DNA of 64,000 nucleotides from Catonella morbi ATCC 51271 (GTDB lineage Bacteria > Bacillota > Clostridia > Lachnospirales > Lachnospiraceae): contig NZ_KI535369.1 of the NCBI RefSeq assembly GCF_000160035.2, positions 187,733 through 251,732 on the forward strand, written 5' to 3'. Positions 33,797-42,523 of the stretch are shown here, in pieces; positions within the stretch are counted from its first letter, which is position 1, and every line of letters starts with the position of its first letter. The translations under genes and the position numbers were made by a program. Under the pieces are notes generated by a model, which did no database searches, was not told the origin of the DNA, and saw only the letters and a program-made list of their open reading frames with translations.

Positions 33797-34876
33797 ATGA
33801 AAATATACAATACAACCCTTGTTTATATAGAAAAAGACGGAAAATATCTTATGTTGCATCGCAATAAGAAAGCTAATGATATAAGCGAAGGTAAATGGAT
33901 AGGTGTTGGGGGTAAGTTTGAATTTGGTGAAAGTCCTGAAGACTGTATGGAAAGGGAAGTCTTTGAAGAAACAGGGCTGATTCCTGTAGGATATTTTTAT
34001 TGTGGTATAGTTACCTTTGTTTCGGAAGATCTTGTAAGTCCGGAGAAAAATGAAACGGAATATATGCATTTATTTAAGGTAACAGAGTTTGAGGGCGAAT
34101 TAAAAGTCTGTAATGAAGGGGAACTGGTATGGGTAGAAAAGGAAAAACTTCTTTCCCTGCCACATTGGAAAGGTGATGAACTTTTTCTTTCAATAATAAG
34201 GAATGGCAGCAGGCAATTCTTTTCAATGAAGCTCAGCTATGTAAACGGCAGACTGATAGAAGCTATTTATGATACGGTTCCTTGTTTCATAACTGAGAGA
34301 CTCATTCTTAGGCCATGGTGCATAGATGATGTTGAAGATTTGCATAAGTACGCTACAGAGCCGGATATAGGACTTTCAGCAGGCTGGAAACCGCATAAAA
34401 ATATGGAAGAAAGCCTTGAAGTCATTGAAAATATATTTATGAAGCCGGGTGTATATGCAATTGTATATAAAGAAACCAATGAAGTTATCGGTAGCATAGG
34501 TCTGCACGCAGGAGATAAGAGCAACAGAGGTCTGGGTTCTGATGAGCTTCAGGCGGAAGTGGGCTATTGGATTGCAAAGCCTTACTGGGGAAGAGGGCTT
34601 GTTCCTGAGGCGGCAAGACCATTGATAGAATTCGGCTTTTTGGAGTTGGAATTAAACCAGATCTGGATTGCATATTTTGATGGTAACAACAAATCGAAGA
34701 GAGTAGCTGAGAAGCTTGGTTTCACTTACAATCACTTTGCGGAAGAAGTCAGGGTGGAGGCTCTCGGAGAGACAAAAAAAGAGCATTATATGTTGCTTAC
34801 TAAAGAAGATTTTAATGAAAGCATAAGACTTAGATATCTGCCCTATATAACCCCGAAGGCAGAGGCAGAGGCATAA
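33797..34876 (+). CDS. Nudix hydrolase fused to a RimJ-type GNAT acetyltransferase
   Basis: A 359-residue two-domain protein. The N-terminal Nudix domain (about 1-150) has the full box GKFEFGESPEDCMEREVFEE followed by TGL, and resembles MutT-like nucleoside triphosphate pyrophosphohydrolases. The C-terminal GNAT domain (about 165-350) contains ERLILRPWCIDDVEDLHKYA, EVGYWIAKPYWGRGLVPEAA and NKSKRVAEKLGF, typical of RimJ/RimL acetyltransferases. No stop or frameshift lies between them, so it is a true fusion. The ribosome site before 33797 is GAGGGA. Confidence 0.9.
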   Translation: MKIYNTTLVYIEKDGKYLMLHRNKKANDISEGKWIGVGGKFEFGESPEDCMEREVFEETGLIPVGYFYCGIVTFVSEDLVSPEKNETEYMHLFKVTEFEGELKVCNEGELVWVEKEKLLSLPHWKGDELFLSIIRNGSRQFFSMKLSYVNGRLIEAIYDTVPCFITERLILRPWCIDDVEDLHKYATEPDIGLSAGWKPHKNMEESLEVIENIFMKPGVYAIVYKETNEVIGSIGLHAGDKSNRGLGSDELQAEVGYWIAKPYWGRGLVPEAARPLIEFGFLELELNQIWIAYFDGNNKSKRVAEKLGFTYNHFAEEVRVEALGETKKEHYMLLTKEDFNESIRLRYLPYITPKAEAEA

Positions 34877-34980
34877 AGAGTCAGAACGGATTATCACTTT
34901 TTAAATACTGATTTTTTATATTAAATGACAAAGACGAAGAATAAAACAAGAATAAAACAAAATAATGAATAATGCCTAAA

Positions 34981-35022
34981 GGCTGTACTTTTTATCCGGA
35001 TTAAGATAGAATGAGTACAGTC
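34981..35022 (+). terminator. Intrinsic terminator after the Nudix-GNAT gene
   Basis: GGCTGTACT (34981-34989) pairs with AGTACAGTC (35014-35022), one G-U pair included, and TTTTTT follows. The rest of the 318-bp gap to the next gene shows no gene. Confidence 0.8.
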
Positions 35023-35194
35023 TTTTTTATTTATAGGATACAATTGCCAAAAGTATAAAGATTCAATGTAAGCTTACTAGCCAGAGAATTTATTATTTTT
35101 GCAAGGGTTGCGAGAAACAAAGCTGTAGCAATTCTGTGTGCTCTTTATAAAAAATTTTTTCGAGAAATTTAGAATCAACGAAAGCAGGTATAAT

Positions 35195-35971
35195 ATGAGT
35201 AAAGTTAAAATAGCATTTTTTGATATAGACGGTACAATTTTAGAGTTTGGCAAGCCTGATATTACGGAAAAAACCAGAAAAGCCCTGTTGGGGCTTAAAG
35301 AAAACGGAGTGAAAATATGTATAGCCACAGGCCGTCCGATTATAAATGTTCCTAAGTTTGAAGGCATTGACTTTGATATGATAATTTCCTTCAACGGTTC
35401 ACTCTGTATGAAGGGGGACGAGATAATTATAGAGCAGGCGATACCTGCCGAGGAAGTCTACAGGGTGATAAACAATGCAGCAGGAATGGGCAGACCTGTA
35501 GGTGTAGCAACTAAAAGCCGTATAGTGACGAATGGCTGCGATGACGCCCTGAAAGAATATTTTGAAGTAGCGAGCCTCGATGCTACTCCTTCGGAGGAAT
35601 TTGAAAATGCAATCGAGGAAGAAGTCTATCAGTTTATGATGGGCTGTGAAAGAAGCGAATGGGACAGGGTGCTTGAAGGCACTGAAAATGTAGCCATAGC
35701 TGCCTGGTGGGATTGTGCAATTGATATTATACCGAAGGGCAGCGGTAAAGGAAACGCCATAAAGAAGGTGCTCGAGCATTTTAATTTTTCTGAAGATGAA
35801 GCCCTTGCTTTCGGAGACGGTGGCAATGATGTGGACATGTTACAGGTTGTCGGTACAGGTGTAGCTATGGGAAATGCTACGGATAACGTGAAGGCAGCAG
35901 CCAATGAAGTTTGTGGAAGTGTTGAGGAAGATGGAATTTTCCATTATCTTAAAGGAAAGAGACTTATATAA
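35195..35971 (+). CDS. HAD-superfamily phosphatase, Cof type
   Basis: A 258-residue hydrolase with motif I FFDIDGTIL (about 8-16), motif II at IATGRP, a cap domain of the IIB class and motif IV AFGDGGNDVDML (about 207-218). Cof-type enzymes dephosphorylate sugar phosphates or cofactors such as pyridoxal phosphate and FMN; the substrate cannot be told. The ATG at 35195 is chosen because MSKVKIAFFD is the natural start of the domain. A longer frame to 35138 adds an atypical leader, and the ribosome site for the chosen start is weak. Confidence 0.9.
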   Translation: MSKVKIAFFDIDGTILEFGKPDITEKTRKALLGLKENGVKICIATGRPIINVPKFEGIDFDMIISFNGSLCMKGDEIIIEQAIPAEEVYRVINNAAGMGRPVGVATKSRIVTNGCDDALKEYFEVASLDATPSEEFENAIEEEVYQFMMGCERSEWDRVLEGTENVAIAAWWDCAIDIIPKGSGKGNAIKKVLEHFNFSEDEALAFGDGGNDVDMLQVVGTGVAMGNATDNVKAAANEVCGSVEEDGIFHYLKGKRLI

Positions 35972-36064
35972 GTGTGATTATATGAAAATGTTAAATATTT
36001 CACATAAGATAGTTTGAACTTGCCTGTAAGTTTATTTTGTAAAAAATACAGAAAATGAGGATTT

Positions 36065-37435
36065 ATGAAAATAGGATTTAATATATCAAAGGAGCAGAAA
36101 AAATTTTACAAGGCACTTTTTGCATTGGTTATTCCGATTACCATCCAGAATTTTATCAGTAGTGCCGTAAACTCTGCCGATGTGCTTATGCTTGGCTATG
36201 TAGGGCAGTCCGAACTGGCGGCGGTTTCACTTGCCAATCAGTTTCAGTTTCTGCTCTGGGGATTTTTCTTCGGAGTAACTTCAGGAGTTACTATACTTGC
36301 AAGCCAGTACTGGGGTAAGAGGGATACGGACTCTATTCAGGCTGTCATGGGAATTGCGATTAAGATTTCGGTGGTTGTTACAGCCCTCCTTTCAATCTGT
36401 GCAATTCTGTTTCCAAAGCAGCTAATGACAATATATACAAACGATGACCTGCTTAGGCAGATAGGTGCATCTTATTTAAGAATCATAGGAATATCTTACC
36501 TGTTGTTAAGCTTTTCACAGGTTTATCTCTGTACGATAAGAAGTATGGAGAGGGTGAAATTAAGCACAGCTATCAGCTCGGTTGCACTTGGATTAAACGT
36601 AGCACTGAATGCAGTCTTCATCTTTGGCTTACTTGGAATGCCTAAGCTTGGCGTAGTCGGAGTGGGGATTGCAACACTTATTTCAAGAGTGGTGGAAGTA
36701 TCTCTATGTGTGGCTGATGCCGCTAAAGCAAAGATATTTAAGATAGATTTAAAACTTATGTTTGGTCATCACAAACTTTTATTCAAAGATTTTGTAAAAT
36801 ACGCAACGCCTGCTTTGGCAAATGACTTTCTGTGGACAGTAGCTTTCTCTACCTATTCAATTATTATGGGACATATGAATGAAGATGTGGTCGCAGCTGG
36901 CTCTGTTGCATCTACAGTGCGTAACCTATGCTCAATCGCCTGCTTTGCCATGGCAGGAGGGGCTTCGGTGCTTCTTGGCATTAAAATAGGCGAGGGGAAG
37001 ATGGAGGAGGCAAAAGAATATGCTACCCGTTCCTGTCACGCAACCCTTGGACTTGGAGTTCTTACGGGGTTAATAATTCTGGCAGTCCGTCCTATAGTAT
37101 TTATGAGTTTTACGCTTAGCGAACAGGCTTATAATTATCTGGATATTATGCTGATTATCAGTTCTTATTATGTAATAGGACAGGCTATGAATACCTTGCT
37201 GATAGCGGGGATTTTCAGGGCAGGAGGAGATTCAAGATTTGGTCTTATCTGTGATACAATAACAATGTGGGTAGTTGCAGTTCCGCTTGGATTTTTAAGT
37301 GCCTTTGTACTAAAGCTGCCGCCTATGGTTGTATATTTTATTTTATGTCTGGATGAATTCTGGAAAATTCCTGTTGTTTATAAGCATTATAAGAGTTTTA
37401 AGTGGCTTCAGAATATAACAAGGGAGTTGGAGTGA
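36065..37435 (+). CDS. MATE-family efflux transporter
   Basis: A 456-residue membrane protein with about 12 helices in two six-helix halves. The family signatures SAVNSADVLMLGYVGQSELA (about 27-46) and GAGVAT-like GVVGVGIATLISRVVE are present. MATE proteins export drugs or metabolites using Na+ or H+ gradients. It starts 93 nt after the HAD gene with no terminator between, so the two may be co-transcribed. TGAGGA precedes the ATG. Confidence 0.93.
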   Translation: MKIGFNISKEQKKFYKALFALVIPITIQNFISSAVNSADVLMLGYVGQSELAAVSLANQFQFLLWGFFFGVTSGVTILASQYWGKRDTDSIQAVMGIAIKISVVVTALLSICAILFPKQLMTIYTNDDLLRQIGASYLRIIGISYLLLSFSQVYLCTIRSMERVKLSTAISSVALGLNVALNAVFIFGLLGMPKLGVVGVGIATLISRVVEVSLCVADAAKAKIFKIDLKLMFGHHKLLFKDFVKYATPALANDFLWTVAFSTYSIIMGHMNEDVVAAGSVASTVRNLCSIACFAMAGGASVLLGIKIGEGKMEEAKEYATRSCHATLGLGVLTGLIILAVRPIVFMSFTLSEQAYNYLDIMLIISSYYVIGQAMNTLLIAGIFRAGGDSRFGLICDTITMWVVAVPLGFLSAFVLKLPPMVVYFILCLDEFWKIPVVYKHYKSFKWLQNITRELE

Positions 37436-37516
37436 AATATCAAAGTAAAATAAGAATTAAGCTAAATTTATATGAATAAGGGCTTGCAAAATACTAATAT
37501 CAAACCAAGAAACAAA

Positions 37517-37562
37517 ATACCGCCAATAATATTATTTAATTTAGTAATATTATTGGCGGTAT
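37517..37562. terminator. Strong bidirectional terminator
   Basis: Perfect 18-bp arms: ATACCGCCAATAATATTA (37517-37534) and its complement (37545-37562). It separates the MATE gene from the convergent toxin-antitoxin operon. Confidence 0.85.
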
Positions 37563-37575
37563 AAAATAATCGTTC

Positions 37576-37839
37576 CTACTTGTCTCTGTAGTGAGAGCCA
37601 CACTGTGCTATCTCTATATTGCCATTTCTTATGCGATATACAAGACGGTTAACATCGTCTATTCTACGGCTCCAAAAACCACTTAAATCGCCTTTTAAAG
37701 GTTCGGGTTTGCCTATTCCGTCATAGCCATTTCTGTCAATATCTTGTAAAAGCTGTAGAATTCTTTTGAGAGTTTTTCTATCTTGTTTTGTCCAATACTC
37801 AAAATCTTCCCATGCTTCATCCTGCCATACTTTATTCAT
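37576..37839 (-). CDS. yoeB: YoeB/Txe-family mRNA interferase toxin
   Basis: An 87-residue RelE-fold toxin with the YoeB hallmarks WEDFEYWTKQDRKTLKRI, GIGKPEPLKGDLSGFWSRRI and the C-terminal CGSHYRDK containing the catalytic-site His-Tyr. It cleaves mRNA on the ribosome. Its start overlaps the antitoxin stop by 8 nt, and the antitoxin is encoded first. YoeB is usually paired with YefM; here the partner is a RelB/DinJ-type protein. Confidence 0.93.
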   Translation of the reverse strand: MNKVWQDEAWEDFEYWTKQDRKTLKRILQLLQDIDRNGYDGIGKPEPLKGDLSGFWSRRIDDVNRLVYRIRNGNIEIAQCGSHYRDK

Positions 37840-38080
37840 ACTTTACCTCATGCACTTTTCCTTTACCTGCATTAAGGTCTGCAATGGATTTTTTAAGTCT
37901 TTCCATATTTTCTTCGGAATAAAATGGATCAACAGCTACCTCAAACGGTATTCTTTGTTCGTTTGCAAGCTTAGTAAGAAATATGTTTATAGCAGTTGAC
38001 ATTGTTAAGCCCATAGCTGCACAAGCACGTTCAGCCTTTGCTTTAACTGTATCATCTACCCTAAAATTAATCTGTGCCAT
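37832..38080 (-). CDS. RelB/DinJ-family antitoxin
   Basis: An 82-residue protein with a RelB/DinJ ribbon-helix-helix N-terminus (MAQINFRVDDTVKAKAERAC) and the AMGLTMSTAINIFLTKLANE helix pair, followed by the toxin-wrapping tail (PFYSEENMERLKKSIADLN). It neutralises the YoeB-like toxin encoded just downstream and probably represses the operon. AGGAGG precedes the ATG. Confidence 0.92.
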   Translation of the reverse strand: MAQINFRVDDTVKAKAERACAAMGLTMSTAINIFLTKLANEQRIPFEVAVDPFYSEENMERLKKSIADLNAGKGKVHEVKYE

Positions 38081-38280
38081 AATTTTCCTCCTTTCATCTT
38101 GTATTGTATATTATTTTCTTTTCAATGTAAAGTGATTTATAGCATAAATGAGCTTAGAAAGTATTACAATTTAGCTATAAGAAACTAAAGTTATAGTAAT
38201 TGTTATTAAATGGAGTGAAAAATAACCATTTAAAAACGGGAATAATAATGGTATAATTATACCACGAGGAGGTGAAAATA

Positions 38281-38541
38281 ATGCCACAAATAATACCGAT
38301 AAAAGATTTGAAAAATACATCAGAAATTTCTGAAATGTGTCATAGAGCTACTGAGCCTATTTATGTTACAAAAAATGGTTATGGTGATATGGTTATTATG
38401 AGCTTAGACACTTATGAAGCTACCATGAAACAGCTTTCAATGTACAGAGATATAGAAATATCTGAAAAACAGATAGAACAAGGATAGGTGAAAGATGCGA
38501 GAGCAGCACTTGGAGAAATGAGGACAAAATATGGGTTATAA
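38281..38541 (+). pseudogene. Phd/YefM-type antitoxin gene with in-frame amber stop
   Basis: The frame starts at ATG 38281 (GGAGG 8 nt upstream) and gives MPQIIPIKDLKNTSEISEMC, a YefM/Phd N-terminus with VTKNGYGDMVIMSLDTYEAT. A TAG at 38485-38487 stops it after 68 residues. The same frame then continues VKDARAALGEMRTKYGL to a TAA at 38539-38541, which is the usual end of this antitoxin family. The short product keeps the DNA-binding part but loses the last part of the toxin-binding tail. Confidence 0.8.
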
Positions 38542-38575
38542 ATTAAATGTTACAGAGCATGCAGATAAATTGTGA
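38531..38575 (+). pseudogene. Remnant of a RelE/ParE-type toxin gene
   Basis: ATG 38531 overlaps the end of the antitoxin frame, as in intact modules. It reads MGYKLNVTEHADKL, the typical toxin N-terminus, then TGA at 38573-38575. What follows does not continue the toxin fold. The toxin has been deleted after about 14 residues. Confidence 0.75.
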
Positions 38576-39100
38576 GAAGAGTTTAGTTTTAGCTGTATTC
38601 ACACTGTCTTTCGTTGTTATATATAGAAGTATCTTAATAGGTTTAGAAGACTGGACGGCTTTTAAAGATACTAAGCTGGGATTTCAGTTGTTAGCAGCTT
38701 TATTGCCTTCTTTAGCTATTAGCCTGAATGGACTTGCTTTAGGTATTAGGAAAAAAACAGTAAGTAAAGCTTATACAAAACTTAAAAAATTTTGTGCTAA
38801 AGTAAATGTATATTATCTATAAAATGAGATGGACATTATTTTTTTAGGGAGAAAGAATTATGCCAGGAATATATGGTTGCTAACTCTACTGAAGATACTG
38901 AATCAAGGGGAATAGGGTTCGGCTCCTTGATTATAGGCGTAGTCGGAATCCTCTTAACTCTTAGTTTTAAGAGAAGAAAATAGAAAATAGGCAGAATCAT
39001 AATTACATATATGATGGATTGAAGTTGTGGCGAATGTGGCAGAACTGTAGTCATATTGAGGAATGTTATTAAGTTTAAATGCTATTATAAAAAGTAAAGA
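38576..39100. other. Degenerate intergenic stretch after the broken TA module
   Basis: No convincing gene is present. A 91-codon plus-strand frame at 38547-38822 encodes a hydrophobic stretch (SLVLAVFTLSFVVIYRSILI ... AALLPSLAISLNGLALGIRK), possibly a small membrane protein or a fragment. It begins inside the toxin remnant and has no ribosome site. A further short frame near 38870-38982 ends FGSLIIGVVGILLTLSFKRRK-like (one helix and a basic tail) and looks like the 3' end of a lost surface-protein gene. The stretch appears to be decayed DNA. Confidence 0.4.
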
Positions 39101-39105
39101 ATCAG

Positions 39106-39143
39106 GCGCCGGCCAATCACTTAAACGGTGATTGGGATGGCGC
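39106..39143. terminator. Terminator upstream of the convergent GH5 gene end
   Basis: CCAATCAC pairs with GTGATTGG and is extended by GCGCC/GGCGC with a small internal loop. TTTTTATT follows on the plus strand. It also lies just past the stop of the GH5 gene on the minus strand, so it may serve both directions. Confidence 0.75.
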
Positions 39144-39146
39144 TTT

Positions 39147-40694
39147 TTATTCAATTAAAGGGATTTTTTCAATCTGTATAACATCAATTTTTAGGCTTCC
39201 TTCTAAGCATTTTAACCACAAAAATCCTTTTATATCTGGTGAAACCGTAAAGAATTTGTTGCAGGTTATTTTTTTACCCTGCATAGCCAATATTCCGTTT
39301 CCAAAGAAAATCACTTTTACCACAATTTTTTCCTGGCTGTTGTGTTCCAGATAATATCCCACAGAATCCCCTGTTCTTAAACATAGTAATATTTTTTGGC
39401 AATCAGGTTGAGGCTCTCCGCCATATCTTTGCCAGTTCGGAGATCCTGTGTGACCGTCTGCAAAGCAAAGAGTTGCCTTGTCGGTTTTACGAAAATAAAC
39501 ATTTTCCTGTTTATGGCTTATAATCTGCTCAATATCGTATGCAGCTGCAGGAATCTCCAACGGAGGTCTGCGAAGTATAGCGTTTATAATTTTGGAACAA
39601 TATGTAGGTTTAGCAATACATGAAAGAAATTCGTTAAAAATTGTTCTTGCAACAGTGGGTTTTGGCTTGATACCGCCGTCCAAGTATGTAAGAATTTGAA
39701 CCCATCCGCATGGTTGCGAAAAAGACACAGGGGAATTGTGTGTTTCCATCTTTTTATATGACCAAAAACACCAGCCTATTCCTAATTTTTCATATAAAGG
39801 GAACATATATGTGTACCACTGAAGATTATTTTCGCCGCCCTCCCCCATCCAGATAGGTGTATTCAACCGCTTTCCTACATCAATATATTGCAAAAGACTT
39901 TCTTTGTCAGGATTACTCCAGTATTTGTGGAATTCAAGCATTATATTATCAGCTGCTTCTTCCGAAGTAAAACCTTTAAATACAGAAAAATCGGTAGCCC
40001 AATGCACACCTTCAAGTATGATGATATGGTTTTGGTCAACCTTACGGATGGCTGTAATAAGTCTGCGATAAAGGGGAAGCAGATGAGAATAATAAAATTG
40101 ATTTTTTTCGGTAAGAGGTTCATTTAACAGGTCATATCCGCCAATACAGGGCTCATTGTTGTAACGCTCTGCCAATAAATGCCACATTTTAATCAGTAAA
40201 GCCTGATTCTCCGGATAGATAAATAATTCCGGGCGGTCAGCTTCGCTATCGTCAATATTTTCTCCGGTTTGTCCCCCGGGTGCTCCATGCATATCTAAAA
40301 AAAGGTAAAGCTCATATTTTTTACACCATTTAACACAATTATCTACATGCTTAAGGACAGCTTTGTTAAATTGGACGGTGCCATTAATGTCTATGTTAAA
40401 TAAATTGCGGGAATTTAAAGGTAAACGAACTGAGTTTAAACCTTGCTTTGCAATCCATGCAATATCCGATTCTGTGATATATAGGCTGCGATACTTTTCC
40501 CAAAAAGAAGCTGCATAAGTTTTACCGCAGAGTTTTTCAATTAATGCCTCTATGCGACGTGGACGATCACACTTTGTATAAAATTTCCACATATAACCCT
40601 CGGGAAGTAACCAGCCGCCAAGACCCATTCCGCGGAGAATAAACGGCTTTATATCTTTATACAGAATTCCGTGCTTGATATATAAAAAATTCAT
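39147..40694 (-). CDS. Cytoplasmic GH5 glycoside hydrolase (exo-beta-glucanase-like)
   Basis: A 515-residue enzyme without signal peptide. The N-terminal RGMGLGGWLLPEGYM (about 21-35) is the hallmark seen in exo-1,3-beta-glucanase-like GH5 proteins. The barrel follows, with LFLDMHGAPGGQTG (about 131-144), the acid/base Glu E192 in DLLNEPL and the nucleophile Glu E285 in IWMGEGGEN. The C-terminal part (about 390-515) is a beta-rich accessory domain. It would cleave short beta-glucans brought in by the ABC importer whose genes lie directly upstream (4-nt gap). A secreted GH5 with the same N-terminal motif is encoded at 47118-49271. Confidence 0.85.
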   Translation of the reverse strand: MNFLYIKHGILYKDIKPFILRGMGLGGWLLPEGYMWKFYTKCDRPRRIEALIEKLCGKTYAASFWEKYRSLYITESDIAWIAKQGLNSVRLPLNSRNLFNIDINGTVQFNKAVLKHVDNCVKWCKKYELYLFLDMHGAPGGQTGENIDDSEADRPELFIYPENQALLIKMWHLLAERYNNEPCIGGYDLLNEPLTEKNQFYYSHLLPLYRRLITAIRKVDQNHIIILEGVHWATDFSVFKGFTSEEAADNIMLEFHKYWSNPDKESLLQYIDVGKRLNTPIWMGEGGENNLQWYTYMFPLYEKLGIGWCFWSYKKMETHNSPVSFSQPCGWVQILTYLDGGIKPKPTVARTIFNEFLSCIAKPTYCSKIINAILRRPPLEIPAAAYDIEQIISHKQENVYFRKTDKATLCFADGHTGSPNWQRYGGEPQPDCQKILLCLRTGDSVGYYLEHNSQEKIVVKVIFFGNGILAMQGKKITCNKFFTVSPDIKGFLWLKCLEGSLKIDVIQIEKIPLIE

Positions 40695-40698
40695 TTTA

Positions 40699-41529
40699 TT
40701 ACCCCTTTATTGCGCCATCAGTAATTCCTTTTAAAATCTGTTTCTGAAAAATTATATAAAAAACAATAACCGGAAATGCAGCCAGAATCAAAGCACCAAG
40801 AATAGCTGTCCAATCACTGCTGTACTGGCCGAAAAGCGTATTGGTAGAAAGAAGAAGCGTATATTTTTTATTATCGGAAACTATGATTAGAGGTAACAAA
40901 AAATCATTCCATACCCATAGGACATTTGTGATTATAATTGTTGCTGTAATCGGCTTCAACATCGGAAACACAATTCTAAAAAAAATCTGTATAAGGCTAC
41001 CTCCGTCAATGGCTGCTGCTTCTTCCATTTCTATGGGAATTCCTTTTACAAAACCGTGGTATAGAAAGATGGCCATACTTACACCGAGCCCTGCATATAT
41101 AAAGGAAAGACCAATCAAAGAGTTTTTGATGTTAAGTACCAGAGAAACTCTGTACAATGGAATCATAATGGAACTGAACGGAATCAACATTGAGAAGATA
41201 AATAATCTTAACAGGAATCGTGAAAGCTTTGTTTTTGTACGGCAAAGCCTCCACCCTGCTAAAGAGGAAAATAAAACAATAAAAAATATGCTAAATAATG
41301 CCAGTATAGCGGTATTGGTAAAGCTTCGTCCATAATGCATTTTATCAATAGTGTGTAGATAGTTTTCAAAACTGAATTTTTCAGGCCAGCTCATCACATT
41401 TATTAATAGCTCCTGATTTGTTTTAAACGAATTTATAAAAGCCATTAATAGTGGCAGAAGGGCGATAAATGCGATTATTATAAGGAAACCGGATATAAAG
41501 AAATTTGCCGGCAGTTTTTTTATTTTCAT
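40699..41529 (-). CDS. Sugar ABC transporter permease (MalG type)
   Basis: A 276-residue six-helix permease with the EAA loop EMEEAAAIDGGSLIQIFFRI (about 172-191). It belongs to the CUT1 class. It pairs with the permease encoded upstream, and no ATPase gene is present in the operon. It lies between the partner permease and the intracellular GH5 gene, so the substrate is probably a beta-gluco-oligosaccharide. Confidence 0.9.
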   Translation of the reverse strand: MKIKKLPANFFISGFLIIIAFIALLPLLMAFINSFKTNQELLINVMSWPEKFSFENYLHTIDKMHYGRSFTNTAILALFSIFFIVLFSSLAGWRLCRTKTKLSRFLLRLFIFSMLIPFSSIMIPLYRVSLVLNIKNSLIGLSFIYAGLGVSMAIFLYHGFVKGIPIEMEEAAAIDGGSLIQIFFRIVFPMLKPITATIIITNVLWVWNDFLLPLIIVSDNKKYTLLLSTNTLFGQYSSDWTAILGALILAAFPVIVFYIIFQKQILKGITDGAIKG

Positions 41530-41585
41530 AATATCACCTCGTCGTTTCCAACTTTTATGTTCTTTAACCCCAATTTGGATTTGAT

Positions 41586-42464
41586 TTATATTTCCACATC
41601 CCTTTTTCCCGTGATATTAAGCTGTAATGCCGTTATAATTAAAACAATTATAAATAAAATCGTAGATTTTGCTGTCGCATATCCATATCTGATATTTCCG
41701 CGGAAAGCTTCCTCATATATATTGACGGCAACAGACTGAGTTGCACGCCCCGGACCTCCTCCTGTCAGGGTATAAATTACGTCAAAAACCTGAAATCCGG
41801 CATTTAGAGACCAGAAAATACAAATAGTTACAGCGTGATTGATAAGGGGAAGGATAATTTTTTGGAATATTTGCCAGGAAGAAGCTCCGTCTATGGCTGC
41901 AGCCTCTTTTAAGTTTGCAGGCACGCCCTGTAATGCTGCCATATATATAATCATTAAAAATCCGACAGAACCCCATGAGGATACAAGAATAATTGCAAAA
42001 AAGGAAAATTGCGGATTTCCAATCCAGGAATGTTCCAAAAATCTCCAGCCCCAACTGTCGGCCAAGTAATAGAAAACCTTTGTCAAAATGAACATCCACA
42101 TATAACCTCCTATGACCAGACTGATCATATTAGGCATATAAAGGACAGTTCTGAACAGGGCTTTTGTCCGACGGCGACTTTCAACAGCCACCGCCAGGGC
42201 AAGAGCCACAATATTTGACACTATCACCATAGCAATAGTATACTTAAATGTAAACAATACAGAGTTCCAAAAATAATGATCTGAAAAAATCTCAACGAAA
42301 TTTAAAAGTCCGATAAATTCATATTCTTTCTTCAAACCGTTCCAGTTTGTCAAGGCGTAAAACATTCCTGTGACGGCAGGATAAAGCTTAAAAAGAATAT
42401 AAACCGTTAAAGCCGGAGCACAAAACAACAGCAAGATAATATTCTTCTTACCCACATTTTTCAC
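41586..42464 (-). CDS. Sugar ABC transporter permease (MalF type)
   Basis: A protein of about 292 residues with six helices and the EAA loop NLKEAAAIDGASSWQIFQKI. The GTG at 42462-42464 is chosen as the start because AAGGAG lies 10 nt upstream; the longer frame to an ATG at 42491 reads through that site. It forms the membrane channel with the MalG-type partner. Confidence 0.88.
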   Translation of the reverse strand: MKNVGKKNIILLLFCAPALTVYILFKLYPAVTGMFYALTNWNGLKKEYEFIGLLNFVEIFSDHYFWNSVLFTFKYTIAMVIVSNIVALALAVAVESRRRTKALFRTVLYMPNMISLVIGGYMWMFILTKVFYYLADSWGWRFLEHSWIGNPQFSFFAIILVSSWGSVGFLMIIYMAALQGVPANLKEAAAIDGASSWQIFQKIILPLINHAVTICIFWSLNAGFQVFDVIYTLTGGGPGRATQSVAVNIYEEAFRGNIRYGYATAKSTILFIIVLIITALQLNITGKRDVEI

Positions 42465-42523
42465 GATGTTGCTTCTCCTTATAAAAAACAAACAATATAT
42501 ATATATTTGCTGAGTTTAGTTGG

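Noticed and set aside
38547-38822. 91-codon hydrophobic frame as a real gene
   Set aside because: It starts inside the toxin remnant, has no ribosome site and no recognised family. It is treated as probable decayed DNA.
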